Counted from the stretch's first letter, positions 1-8,055 are shown. The stretch: 21,599 nt of DNA from CAZEMR01 sp964513465 (GCA_964513465.1 CAZEMR010000050.1:1-21599), one strand, 5' to 3'. Numbers and translations are program-made. Notes: generated from the letters alone by a model not told the origin.

Positions 1-59
1 TCTGCTATCTGAGGAAATGCAATTATTGCGAAAATTAAAAGCAGTACTAATTTCTTCAT
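1..59 (-). CDS. N-terminal start of an exported protein (partial, runs off the left edge)
   Basis: Only the first 19 codons lie in the window; the rest is beyond position 1. They read MKKLVLLLIFAIIAFPQIA, a textbook Sec signal peptide: two lysines, then a long hydrophobic core. The ATG is at 57-59 on the minus strand, and an AAGGA ribosome binding site (67-71) sits 7 bases upstream, which supports this start. The mature protein, and therefore its function, cannot be seen. In an organism with T9SS cargo it could be a secreted or outer-membrane protein, but that is a guess. It lies downstream of the nuoN terminator on the same strand, so it probably has its own promoter. Confidence 0.6.
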   Translation of the reverse strand, partial: MKKLVLLLIFAIIAFPQIA

Positions 60-175
60 GTTTTATTCCTTTTTGATACAAATCTTATGAATATATAATC
101 AGTCGATCATTCGAAAAGTCACATTTAAACAGAACTTTTCTGCAAATTTATTAAGAAATCCTATTATATATAAAT

Positions 176-199
176 ACAAAAAGGGGAATGCTCCCCTTT
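176..199 (-). terminator. Intrinsic terminator after nuoN
   Basis: A perfect 8-bp stem (AAAGGGGA at 180-187 with TCCCCTTT at 192-199) closes a 4-base loop. Read on the minus strand, the hairpin runs into a short T tract (A run at 178-182 on the plus strand). It lies 26 bases beyond the nuoN stop codon, the expected place for a Rho-independent terminator ending the nuoLMN transcript. The T tract is short, so termination may be incomplete. Confidence 0.75.
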
Positions 200-224
200 C
201 TGCGAAAAATATTTCAATTAATTA

Positions 225-1706
225 TCAGAACACCTGATTTGCAAGCGTAATCAATAGCGACGGGAAAATTCCGAATAGCAGCACCCCGGCGGTGGTCAGA
301 ACTAAAGCCACATTAGCCAATCCGGGTTTTGCGTCGGGAATATCGCCTTCGGCCTCCTTGAAGTACATATTCACAATCAGACCGATATAGAAATATGCAG
401 CGATTACGGACGAGACCACAGCAACGATTGTGAGCCATGTGAATCCGGCTTCGATCGCCGCGGTAAACAGATAATATTTACCGAAGAATCCCGCAAACGG
501 CGGTATACCTGTCAGCGAAAACATAAAGATAGCCATTGCTGCTGCCAGCGCAGGATGCTTTTTGCTGAGTCCGGCGTAGTCCCGAATCTTCAGATTGCCC
601 TCGTTCTCGCGTTCGAGCACCGATACAACGACGAAAGCGCCGATTTGCATAAACATATATGCCATTGCATAAAATGCGATGCCGGCCCAGCCGCGCGGGG
701 TATTGGCCACTATGCCCATAAGCAAGTAGCCGGCGTGCGCGACCGAAGAATATGCAAGCATTCGCTTTACGTTTTCCTGCACCAGCGCCGAAATATTGCC
801 GATCAGCATGGTAGCAGCGGCGATTACGGCGATAATCATTTGCGTGGTTTCCGTGTTACTCTCAACAAATCCGCTTGCGTCGGCCATAGGCATTACCGCC
901 CGAGCAACAATAATGAACCCGATAAGAGCTCCTGCCTTGCCTGCGGTGCTCATGAACCCCGTGACCACGGTCGGAGCACCATGATAGACGTCCGGCGCCC
1001 ATTGGTGGAACGGGAATGCTGCCACTTTGAAGCCGAGGCCAACCAGCATCATACCTACGCCGATCATCAGATAGAGCGGGACAGCCTGGCCGAATGCGAC
1101 TTTCTCGGTGATAACAGCAATATCGAAAGAGCCGGTTGCTCCGTAGAGCATTGCAATTCCATAAAGCAGAAATCCCGAAGCGAATGCGCCCAGCAGGAAA
1201 TATTTAAGTCCTGCCTCGATTGATCGTATCTCGCGGCGGAAGAATCCGCTAAGCACATAGAATGCGACCGACATTACCTCGATGCCGATAAAAAGAATCA
1301 GCAGATTCGCAGAATGCGCGATTAGCATCATCCCGGCCACCGAAAACATCATCAGCGAATAGAATTCCTTGTATTCGTCATATTCCCGGCGCAGATATGG
1401 CCGCGCTGCGAGCATTGTCAGGATTGCCGCAATGCAGAATAGGATATCGAACAGCGCAGCGTATCCGCCGAAGCTGATCATCCCGCGGCTTGTAAGCCTG
1501 TGCGACTGCGAGGCGAATTCGGCAATCTCTTTGGCCGGCAGAGTCAGCGTATATGCAGCAGCGGCTGCCGTCAGGATAAATCCAATAAATACATATGCAT
1601 AATAGAAATTCCTGTTCTTGCCGGTGAGCGCATCGATGACCATTCCCGCCACCGAAAACAGCGATATAATTATCAGAGGTGATGCAAGCAAATATTCATT
1701 CATCAT
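225..1706 (-). CDS. nuoN: NADH-quinone oxidoreductase subunit N (NuoN)
   Basis: This is one of the three antiporter-like proton-pumping subunits of the complex I membrane arm. The 493-residue product is hydrophobic throughout, with about 14 membrane helices, the normal size for NuoN. Family residues are visible: the helix-5 glutamate E143 in GIEVMSV, K168 in the EAGLKYFLLGA segment, K227 in GFKVAAFPFHQWAPDVYHGAP, and the ENVKRMLAYSSVAHAGY block at about 311-327. These charged residues are known to form the buried proton path in the family. It is the last gene of nuoL-nuoM-nuoN, 38 bases after nuoM, followed by a terminator. The protein begins Met-Met, so the start could be one codon later. 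Nothing suggests decay. Confidence 0.96.
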   Translation of the reverse strand: MMNEYLLASPLIIISLFSVAGMVIDALTGKNRNFYYAYVFIGFILTAAAAAYTLTLPAKEIAEFASQSHRLTSRGMISFGGYAALFDILFCIAAILTMLAARPYLRREYDEYKEFYSLMMFSVAGMMLIAHSANLLILFIGIEVMSVAFYVLSGFFRREIRSIEAGLKYFLLGAFASGFLLYGIAMLYGATGSFDIAVITEKVAFGQAVPLYLMIGVGMMLVGLGFKVAAFPFHQWAPDVYHGAPTVVTGFMSTAGKAGALIGFIIVARAVMPMADASGFVESNTETTQMIIAVIAAATMLIGNISALVQENVKRMLAYSSVAHAGYLLMGIVANTPRGWAGIAFYAMAYMFMQIGAFVVVSVLERENEGNLKIRDYAGLSKKHPALAAAMAIFMFSLTGIPPFAGFFGKYYLFTAAIEAGFTWLTIVAVVSSVIAAYFYIGLIVNMYFKEAEGDIPDAKPGLANVALVLTTAGVLLFGIFPSLLITLANQVF

Positions 1707-1744
1707 ATATCACACCAGATAGCCAGTATTATTAAATTTCTTAA

Positions 1745-3334
1745 TTAATTTTCGTCGGTTTTTGCTTTTTCGGGCGCTTCCTGTCCGCCAACCTGCTCTG
1801 GCAGCCAGTAGGATTCCGTACCAAAGCGAATTTTCTCGAGCTTATTGACCAGCGCACGGGTCGAATATTCCGAATATTTCATAAATGTCTGCGGATATAC
1901 GCCAATCCAGACGATGAATATCACAATCGGCACCAGAGTCCATATCTCGCGCTTCGAGACGTCCTTCAGCGAATGGTTCGCCGCCACGTCGATCTTTTTA
2001 TACATTACGCGCTGGAACATCCAGAGCAAATAAACTGCGGCGAAAATGACCCCGGTCGCCGAGATAATCGAATATGCCCATGAATTATAGAATGGCGATC
2101 GGAATGCGCCCAAAAGCGTCAGGTATTCCCCGACGAAGCCATTCAGGCCGGGCAGGCCGACCGAAGCCAGCATTGCAATCGCGAAAAACACCGTAAAGAT
2201 TGGCATTACGCGGGCAATTCCGCCAAATTCCTCGATCTCTCTCGTGTGTCGCCGTTCGTAGAGAATTCCGACGCAGAGAAAGAGCATCCCGGTCGATAGA
2301 CCATGATTGACCATCTGGATAATGGCTCCCTGCACTCCCTCGGCGGTCATAGAAAATATTCCAAGCACCACGAATCCGAGGTGGCTCACAGATGAATATG
2401 CCACCAGGCGCTTGACGTCGGTCTGAACCATCGCCACCAGCGCTCCGTAGATAATGCCCACAACCGCCAGCCATGCTATCGGCGAGGCGTATTCGAACGA
2501 CGACTGCGGGAATAATTCCAGATTAAAGCGGATAAGGCCGTAGGTGCCCATCTTCAGCAATACGCCGGCCAGAATTACCGAGCCGGCTGTGGGCGCCTCG
2601 GTATGCGCATCCGGCAGCCATGTATGCAACGGGAACAGCGGCACCTTGATGCAGAACGACAGCGCAAACGCCAGGAACATCCATTTCTGGATTTCGAACG
2701 GAATCAGCGGCGCAACCTCGCGAATGGCAAGGAAGTCGGTGGTGAATCCCTGCTGATTTTGAATCAGCTCGGCGCCGCAGTACATGCCAAGCCAGACTAT
2801 GGCCACCAGCATGAACAGCGAACCAACCATTGTATATAAAAAGAATTTAATAGCTGCATAGATGCGATTTTTTCCGCCCCAGATTCCGATAACGAAATAC
2901 ATCGGTATCAGTATAATTTCCCAGAAAATATAGAAAAGGAAAAGATCGAGCGATACGAACACCCCGGTCAGTGCGAACTGCAAAAGCAGCAGCATCAGAT
3001 AATACTCTTTCTGACGCTTTTTGATGTATTCGAATGAGGATAGTATCGCAATTGGCGAAATAAAAGTCGTCAGCATTACCAGCAATACCGACATCCCGTC
3101 CACTCCGATGCGGAATCCCGCGTCGAGCGATTCGACCCAGACAGTCGAAAATACGAACTGGAATCCGGGATTGCTCTGATCGAATCCGAAGAATAGCCAT
3201 AGCGAAACAACAAACGTGGCTGCGGAGAATCCAAATGCGGAATACTTGATTGCTCTATGGTTCTCGCGATTGAAAAATAATAAGGCAATCGATCCGAGCA
3301 AGGGTAAAAACAATGTTATAAAAAGCGCTGCCAT
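1745..3334 (-). CDS. nuoM: NADH-quinone oxidoreductase subunit M (NuoM)
   Basis: A 529-residue polytopic membrane protein of the complex I antiporter-like family (about 14 helices). The NuoM signature HTWLPDAHTEAPTAGSVILAG is at about 237-257, followed by LLKMGTYG. The conserved proton-path residues are present: E139 in FWEIILIPMYF, K163, K230 in CIKVPLFPLHTW and K261. The C-terminus ends in a short charged tail rich in Glu and Lys, probably on the membrane surface. It sits between nuoL (33-base gap) and nuoN (38-base gap) on the same strand, so the three are almost certainly cotranscribed. No strong ribosome binding site precedes the chosen ATG, but the N-terminal helix starts immediately as in homologues. 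Confidence 0.97.
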   Translation of the reverse strand: MAALFITLFLPLLGSIALLFFNRENHRAIKYSAFGFSAATFVVSLWLFFGFDQSNPGFQFVFSTVWVESLDAGFRIGVDGMSVLLVMLTTFISPIAILSSFEYIKKRQKEYYLMLLLLQFALTGVFVSLDLFLFYIFWEIILIPMYFVIGIWGGKNRIYAAIKFFLYTMVGSLFMLVAIVWLGMYCGAELIQNQQGFTTDFLAIREVAPLIPFEIQKWMFLAFALSFCIKVPLFPLHTWLPDAHTEAPTAGSVILAGVLLKMGTYGLIRFNLELFPQSSFEYASPIAWLAVVGIIYGALVAMVQTDVKRLVAYSSVSHLGFVVLGIFSMTAEGVQGAIIQMVNHGLSTGMLFLCVGILYERRHTREIEEFGGIARVMPIFTVFFAIAMLASVGLPGLNGFVGEYLTLLGAFRSPFYNSWAYSIISATGVIFAAVYLLWMFQRVMYKKIDVAANHSLKDVSKREIWTLVPIVIFIVWIGVYPQTFMKYSEYSTRALVNKLEKIRFGTESYWLPEQVGGQEAPEKAKTDEN

Positions 3335-3367
3335 ATTTAATTTCTGATTGTTTGTAAAATTTCGGAA

Positions 3368-5338
3368 TTATATGGAAAATACCAGCACCGAGATAATCAC
3401 AATTATCCCCGCCATCATCAGTATGGCGTAGTTCTGAGCGATGCCCGACTGAATGCGGCGCAATATGCGGCCGACCCCGTCGGTCACTGCCGCCATGCCG
3501 TTGACGAATCCATCGATAAGCTGTACATCGAACACCTTCCATAAGAATTTGCGCGATGTGTTTACGATAGGATTGACAACCGTTGCGAAATAGAATTCAT
3601 CGACCCAGTATTTATTTTTAAGCGCTCTGTAGGCAAACTGGAATTTTTGCGCAATCGAGCGCGCTTTATCGAGCGAACCTTCTTTATATATATCGAAAGC
3701 CAGCTTGATGGCCAGCAAAGCAACGCCCACCGATACGAGCATCAGCACATATTCGATTGCGTGAATTTCGTGCACCACGGGGCGTTTCATTATCAGGAGC
3801 GCATCGCTGAATATCGGGTGCAGCCAATTCTCCATCAGATTCGGATGGCCGCTGAACCAGAATCCAAGCACATATGGGATTCCCAGAAATCCGCCGAATG
3901 CCGAAAGAATCGCCAGCACTATCAGCGGAATCGTCATCGTTTTGGGAGCTTCGTGCGGGTGGACATGCTTTTTGTCGAAACGCTCGCGGCCGAGGAATAC
4001 CAGATTCACAAGCCGGAACATATAGAACGCCGTAAAGAATGCCGCAATCGCAAGCACCAGCCAGGCGAACCATCCCCCATAATTAAATACATTCCATAAA
4101 ATTTCATCTTTCGAGAAAAATCCGCTGAACAGCGGGATACCCGAAATCGCAAGCGTCGCGACCATAAATGTCTTATATGTCGTGGGCATGTAGTCCTTCA
4201 GTCCGCCCATTCGCTTGATATTCTGCTCCTCGTGCATTCCGTGAATTACCGCGCCGGAGCCCAAAAAGAGCAGCCCCTTGAAAAATGCATGAGTCATCAC
4301 GTGGAATATGCCAGCGGTGAATGCGCCAACTCCGAGAGCTGCGAACATAAACCCAAGCTGCGAAACGGTCGAATACGCCAGCACCTTCTTGAAGTCATTC
4401 TGCACAATGCCGACCGATGCCGCCCAGATCGCAGTGGCGATACCGATTATCGCAACCACCGTCATAGTATCCGGCGAAAGCGAGAACAGCACCGCATTGC
4501 GCGCCACAAGAAACACGCCGGCGGTGACCATAGTGGCGGCATGAATAAGCGCCGATACCGGAGTCGGGCCGGCCATCGCGTCGGGCAGCCACACCGCAAG
4601 GGGTATCTGCGCGGATTTACCAGTGCAGCCGAGGAACAGCAACAGCGTGATGGCAGTCATCAGGCCTGCGTCGCGATAAAACGGCGCGCTGGCCATAGCC
4701 GCATCGGACACATCGGCGTATTCGAGCGAATTAAATGTTATATATATCATGAACATAGCAATCAGAAAACCGAAGTCGCCGATACGGTTGACTATAAAGG
4801 CCTTATTGCCCGCATCGCCTGTCCATGTGATATTTACTCCATCGAATTTTTTATCGTACCAGAATCCGATCAAAAGATATGAACACAACCCGACGCCTTC
4901 CCATCCGAGAAATGTGAGCAGGAAATTGCTCGAAAGCACCAGATTAAGCATCATAAAAATGAATAGATTAAGGTAGGCAAAGAATCGATAGAAACTGCGG
5001 TCGCCATGCATATATCCGATCGAATACACATGGATCAGAAAGCCCACGCCGGTAACAACCAGCGAGAACAAAATCGAAAGCTGATCGACCTGGTATGAAA
5101 TCGAGATGCCGAAATTGCCCGCAGCAATCCATTCATAAACGGGCACGATCCAGGGCGATTCCGGCGGCGCAGAGGCCATCGAGAAAAAAATAATCACAGA
5201 AAAAATAAAGGATGCCCCAACTGCCGCACTGGCTATAGAGCCGATAAGCGCTTCTTTCTTAAGGTACTTACCGAATAAGCCGACTATGAGAAATCCTATG
5301 AGCGGAAAAAGGGGAACAAATTTGATCAGTTCGTACAT
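3368..5338 (-). CDS. nuoL: NADH-quinone oxidoreductase subunit L (NuoL)
   Basis: The distal antiporter-like subunit of complex I, 656 residues. The antiporter core carries FLGWEGVGLCSYLLIGFW (about 143-160, key E147), NRIGDFGF, GKSAQIPLAVWLPDAMAGPTPVSALIH (about 240-266, key K241) and the DFKKVLAYSTVSQLGFM block. The C-terminal part from about residue 540 fits the NuoL extension: a helix, an amphipathic lateral stretch (DKARSIAQKFQFAYRALKNKYWVDEFYF), then a final membrane helix. The lateral helix is what distinguishes NuoL from NuoM and NuoN. It is the first gene of the run. No nuoA-K gene is upstream; instead there is a 336-base divergent gap and clpS, so the pumping subunits are split from the rest of the complex here. 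Confidence 0.97.
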   Translation of the reverse strand: MYELIKFVPLFPLIGFLIVGLFGKYLKKEALIGSIASAAVGASFIFSVIIFFSMASAPPESPWIVPVYEWIAAGNFGISISYQVDQLSILFSLVVTGVGFLIHVYSIGYMHGDRSFYRFFAYLNLFIFMMLNLVLSSNFLLTFLGWEGVGLCSYLLIGFWYDKKFDGVNITWTGDAGNKAFIVNRIGDFGFLIAMFMIYITFNSLEYADVSDAAMASAPFYRDAGLMTAITLLLFLGCTGKSAQIPLAVWLPDAMAGPTPVSALIHAATMVTAGVFLVARNAVLFSLSPDTMTVVAIIGIATAIWAASVGIVQNDFKKVLAYSTVSQLGFMFAALGVGAFTAGIFHVMTHAFFKGLLFLGSGAVIHGMHEEQNIKRMGGLKDYMPTTYKTFMVATLAISGIPLFSGFFSKDEILWNVFNYGGWFAWLVLAIAAFFTAFYMFRLVNLVFLGRERFDKKHVHPHEAPKTMTIPLIVLAILSAFGGFLGIPYVLGFWFSGHPNLMENWLHPIFSDALLIMKRPVVHEIHAIEYVLMLVSVGVALLAIKLAFDIYKEGSLDKARSIAQKFQFAYRALKNKYWVDEFYFATVVNPIVNTSRKFLWKVFDVQLIDGFVNGMAAVTDGVGRILRRIQSGIAQNYAILMMAGIIVIISVLVFSI

Positions 5339-5444
5339 TGCCGCATACCTGTATGTTTATACGAATTTTTGCGGTATATCCGCGGACGGGATTGCCCGCG
5401 TTCCGATAAATCATATCATCCGAAACTTTACATTCAGATAGCAT

Positions 5445-5473
5445 AAAATACGAAACATAGCTTGATTAAACAA
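5445..5473 (-). promoter_or_regulatory. Weak candidate promoter for nuoLMN
   Basis: On the minus strand TTGTTT (5468-5473) and TATTTT (5445-5450) are separated by 17 bases, each matching four of six bases of the sigma-70 consensus. It would give a leader of roughly 100 bases that includes the GC-rich foldable block. In AT-rich DNA such matches arise by chance, and FCB bacteria often use a different -35/-7 pattern, so confidence is low. Confidence 0.2.
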
Positions 5474-5575
5474 CGAAAAAAAGCGATTTTTACGAACTTC
5501 CTTTTATATATTCCGTTAATATATGCGTGCGGTCTGCGTCTTTCTGCATGAAAAGATTTATAGTATATTAATTTT

Positions 5576-5604
5576 TTGTTATCCGCTATTTTTTTTTATA
5601 TTAT
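5576..5604 (+). promoter_or_regulatory. Candidate promoter for clpS
   Basis: TTGTTA (5576-5581) and TATTAT (5599-5604) are spaced by 17 bases on the plus strand, matching four and five of six sigma-70 consensus bases. The predicted transcript would start near 5611, about 60 bases before the preferred clpS start. The spacing and position are right, but the surrounding sequence is so AT-rich that a chance match is possible. Confidence 0.35.
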
Positions 5605-5661
5605 ATTTTAGTTTATGGCATATTGTGTGAACTTCTTTTTTTAATATATATACATGCGATC

Positions 5662-5665
5662 AGGA
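5662..5665 (+). promoter_or_regulatory. Ribosome binding site deciding the clpS start
   Basis: AGGA lies 9 bases before the ATG at 5675. No Shine-Dalgarno-like bases precede the in-frame ATG at 5654, which follows only T and AT runs. This favours 5675 as the true start. Confidence 0.5.
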
Positions 5666-5674
5666 TTCTTACAT

Positions 5675-5956
5675 ATGGCCTTTCCGGAAGAGACAAGTCA
5701 GCCGGAATCGGTAACGGACGTCGGGGTGGAAAACAGCGCCAGGGTTATTCTATTCAATGACGAATGGCATACGTTCGACGAGGTTATCTCTCAGATTATC
5801 AAAGCTATAAGCTGCTCGCGCGACAAGGCCGAAACCCTTACATGGGAAGTACATACGCGCGGAAAGGCCTGCGTCTACGAAGGCGACATCAACGAATGCC
5901 TCAAGGTAAGCTCCGTGCTCGAGGAAATTGCACTCCATACACAGATCGAATATTAA
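5675..5956 (+). CDS. clpS: ClpS-like adaptor of the Clp protease
   Basis: ClpS docks on the N-terminal domain of the ClpA or ClpC unfoldase and delivers proteins with N-degron residues to ClpP. The 93-residue product has a flexible acidic N-terminus (1-20) followed by a complete ClpS fold. Visible features are RVILFNDEWHTFDEV at 23-37 (the NDE equivalent of the ligand-binding Asn-Asp-Asp), LTWEVHTRGKA at 55-65 with the conserved Val-His pair (59-60), and a final strand HTQIEY. The pocket differs from E. coli ClpS: by hand alignment Met40 becomes Phe34 and Met62 becomes Thr56. An in-frame ATG at 5654 would add seven residues but lacks a ribosome binding site. It is the only plus-strand gene, divergent from nuoL and convergent with the acidic chemotaxis-cluster protein, so it is probably monocistronic. 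Confidence 0.88.
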   Translation: MAFPEETSQPESVTDVGVENSARVILFNDEWHTFDEVISQIIKAISCSRDKAETLTWEVHTRGKACVYEGDINECLKVSSVLEEIALHTQIEY

Positions 5957-5976
5957 TTTTTCAGCCCTATTAGTAT

Positions 5977-6891
5977 TTAAACCTCACTATCATCGGGATT
6001 TACGTCTTCGCCGGATTCTTCTTTTTCCGCTTCGGAATCATCAGGTTCGGATTCGCCGGATTCGACATCAGAATTTTCCAATTCTTCTGTAATTTCTTCT
6101 TCCTCGGGAAATTCCTCGTCGTGTGCGCTCTCGTGCATTCTGCCAAAAATTTCCTGCCGGTCTTCGTCGGTGATATCATGTTCAGCAGGTGTGAATTCGT
6201 CCTCTTCGGCGCTTTTACGCTGAACCACGTGTGTTATCGGGCCTTCATCCCCGGTTTCGGAATAGTCGAGCATAATCAGCGTACGCTCGCCACAGCTACA
6301 GACCACTTCGATGCTTTCGACTTCTCCTTTAGGGTTACGATTTACGATTACGCTGGACCTCTTGTCCTCTTCGTCGAGCACAGGATCGTCGGTGACTTCG
6401 ACCTTCATCTGCTCCGCTTTGATAAGCTCTGCAGGATAGAGGTGCGATTTGGGCATGCGGGTATTGCGGCCGCTCAGCTTTGGCACTACAAAAAAGTCCT
6501 TGAAATTCTGCCGGACACGATCTTCGTCCGTCACGGTATCACGGTCGAGAAGATTATATTCATCATAAAAGTGCTTGCTTAGCCGTTCATCGTCGCTCAT
6601 ATCCATTTCGTCCTGGAGCTCTTCCATATCGGTTTCTTCTCCGGCCACGACTTCGGCGCTGTCCGCAAGGATGTCGTCCATATTCCTCGTAGTGGTATCC
6701 CGCGCAGAACCCGGCGGCATCAGCTCCTCGACATCGTCGGGCTGGCGTCCGACCACATCTTTTTTTTCGAATTTCTCCCCAAAGGGCTGTTCTTCTTTTT
6801 TGCGGATATCCTCGTCGGAATAAGTCCGCACGACATCCTTTTTATCAAATTCCTTTTCGAAAGGATTATCAAATTCAAAATCTTCTTGCAT
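5977..6891 (-). CDS. Acidic protein with CSCG motif at the end of the chemotaxis cluster (unknown function)
   Basis: I do not recognise this 304-residue protein. It is strongly acidic, with no signal peptide or membrane helix, so it should be cytoplasmic. Three parts are visible. The disordered N-terminus (1-125) holds a near-duplicate pair, PFEKEFDKKDVV (10-21) and PFGEKFEKKDVV (36-47). The middle (about 130-225) is less biased and probably folded, with a beta-rich stretch VESIEVVCSCGERTLIMLDY around Cys198 and Cys200. The tail after 255 is almost all Glu, Asp and Ser. One CxC pair is too few cysteines for a complete four-cysteine zinc site within one chain, unless it dimerises. It starts 33 bases after cheB and is very likely cotranscribed with it, which suggests a chemotaxis-linked role. 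That link is by position only. Confidence 0.85.
   Translation of the reverse strand: MQEDFEFDNPFEKEFDKKDVVRTYSDEDIRKKEEQPFGEKFEKKDVVGRQPDDVEELMPPGSARDTTTRNMDDILADSAEVVAGEETDMEELQDEMDMSDDERLSKHFYDEYNLLDRDTVTDEDRVRQNFKDFFVVPKLSGRNTRMPKSHLYPAELIKAEQMKVEVTDDPVLDEEDKRSSVIVNRNPKGEVESIEVVCSCGERTLIMLDYSETGDEGPITHVVQRKSAEEDEFTPAEHDITDEDRQEIFGRMHESAHDEEFPEEEEITEELENSDVESGESEPDDSEAEKEESGEDVNPDDSEV
6751..6864 (-). repeat. Duplicated PFxxxFxKKDVV peptide in the acidic protein
   Basis: Two copies of a 12-residue motif lie 26 residues apart in the N-terminus of the acidic protein: residues 10-21 (6829-6864) and 36-47 (6751-6786). They share Pro-Phe at the start, Phe at position 6 and KKDVV at the end. Two aromatic and hydrophobic anchors in a disordered acidic context look like a bivalent short linear binding motif. 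The partner is unknown. Confidence 0.7.
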
Positions 6892-6924
6892 GTTCGGATT
6901 CCCGATCTAAATTTATATATAATT

Positions 6925-8055
6925 TTAAATATTAAATAATGAAGTAATTGCAGGCGCGAGCTCCGAAAGCGGGTAAATTTCGTCCGCAATTCCGCCCTGA
7001 ATCACTGCGCGCGGCATCCCTGGCACAATACAGGAATCCTCGTCCTGGGCGATTACGTATCCCCCGGCATTATGGAGTGCGGTAAGCGCCTCAAATCCGT
7101 CGCGGCCCATTCCGGTCATGATAATTCCGACCGCGCCACCGGCAAAAATATCGACCACGGAATTGATCATCACATTCACCGAGGGCTTGTATAGTTCATT
7201 TTTGGGCTCGTCGGATACAACCAGCCGGTGGTGGCGATTAATCGTCATCTGGCGGCCACCCGGAGCCAGATAGACATGGCCGGGCATTGCCCGATCGCCG
7301 TCGCGGGCTTCCGATACCGCAATCGGCGAGAAATTATCCAGCCGCGCGGCAAGCGATGCGGTGAACTGCGGCGGCATATGCTGGGCTATAACTATCGGCA
7401 CGGGAATCGTCCCGGGCAGGTCTTTGATCATCTGCTGCAGCGCAACCGGTCCGCCCGTCGAAATACCAATTGCAATTATTTTTATATCAAAAGGTTTCGG
7501 ACGCGGTCTGCGGCTGGCAGAATTCTGGCGGAACTGCTTCTGGCGTTTTTGCTCCTGCAGCCGCCTGCCTATGGTTAGAGCAATTTTTTCCTCAGATGGC
7601 GCTACTTTGGCGGGACGGCTTTGGGCCGCCAGCAATCGTTGCCGCTGGAGCTGATTGCGGATGCTGCTGTTTTGTGTAATATTTTTGATTTTATTAATTA
7701 ATTCATCCCTCAGGCTGTGCATTTCGGTAAATGCGGACTTTTTGGTAATGAAGTCCACCGCCCCAAGGCTGAGCGCCTCGACGGTTGCTTCGGCGCCTTC
7801 GGCAGTAAGAGTGCTCAGCATCATCACCGGCACAGGATGGTGCTTCATAATCTCGGCAAGCGCTTCGAGGCCATTCATAACGGGCATCTCGATGTCCATG
7901 GTTACGATATCCGGTTCGAGAGCGATAACCTTATCAACGCCTTCGCGGCCATTTACGGCAGTGCCCACCACCTCGATCTCGTCGGTCGAAAGCAGCTTCT
8001 CGAGCGTCTTGCGCATGAATATGGAATCGTCCACTATGAGTAATTTTATTGCCAT
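6925..8055 (-). CDS. cheB: Chemotaxis response regulator, protein-glutamate methylesterase CheB
   Basis: CheB removes methyl groups (and deamidates glutamines) on chemoreceptors when phosphorylated by CheA, giving adaptation. The 376-residue protein has an N-terminal receiver (1-120; acid pair Asp9-Asp10, phosphoacceptor Asp54 in TMDIEMPVMNG, Lys105), a basic linker (130-188) and a C-terminal methylesterase domain (189-376). The catalytic triad is intact: Ser199 in GISTGG, His226 in AQHMP and Asp319 in MGRDG, plus the AQDEDS...GMPR segment. The linker is longer and more Arg/Gln/Lys-rich than in E. coli. The gene follows cheA by 174 bases with an intrinsic terminator between them, so it may need its own promoter or read-through. 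No good ribosome binding site is seen. Confidence 0.97.
   Translation of the reverse strand: MAIKLLIVDDSIFMRKTLEKLLSTDEIEVVGTAVNGREGVDKVIALEPDIVTMDIEMPVMNGLEALAEIMKHHPVPVMMLSTLTAEGAEATVEALSLGAVDFITKKSAFTEMHSLRDELINKIKNITQNSSIRNQLQRQRLLAAQSRPAKVAPSEEKIALTIGRRLQEQKRQKQFRQNSASRRPRPKPFDIKIIAIGISTGGPVALQQMIKDLPGTIPVPIVIAQHMPPQFTASLAARLDNFSPIAVSEARDGDRAMPGHVYLAPGGRQMTINRHHRLVVSDEPKNELYKPSVNVMINSVVDIFAGGAVGIIMTGMGRDGFEALTALHNAGGYVIAQDEDSCIVPGMPRAVIQGGIADEIYPLSELAPAITSLFNI

Larger units (their letters stand above)
5339..5674. other. Divergent AT-rich intergenic region between nuoL and clpS
   Basis: This 336-base stretch holds no credible gene. It must contain the promoters for nuoLMN (leftward) and clpS (rightward). 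Most of it is very AT-rich, with a T-tract-rich zone at 5570-5610. The exception is a GC-rich block at 5371-5400, close to nuoL, with several short complementary segments: GCGG 5371-5374 with CCGC 5380-5383, CGCGG 5381-5385 with CCGCG 5396-5400, and CGGG 5387-5390 with CCCG 5395-5398. Some of these exclude one another, so the nuoL leader could fold in alternative ways. I see no operator palindrome for a named regulator. Confidence 0.6.

Noticed and set aside
555..1223. Long open frame on the plus strand opposite nuoN, and similar antisense frames opposite nuoL, cheA, cheB, cheZ and the aminotransferase gene.
   Set aside because: They lie within strongly supported genes, have His/Arg/Cys-rich composition typical of mirror frames and show no family motif.
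5326..5346. Six-codon upstream reading frame overlapping the nuoL start on the minus strand (ATG CGG CAA TGT ACG AAC TGA).
   Set aside because: The only purine-rich sequence, AGG, is too close to its ATG to act as a ribosome binding site, and such mini-frames are frequent by chance.
5957..5976. Possible bidirectional terminator in the 20-base gap between clpS and the acidic protein gene.
   Set aside because: No inverted repeat can be found there; termination may be Rho-dependent or lie within coding sequence.
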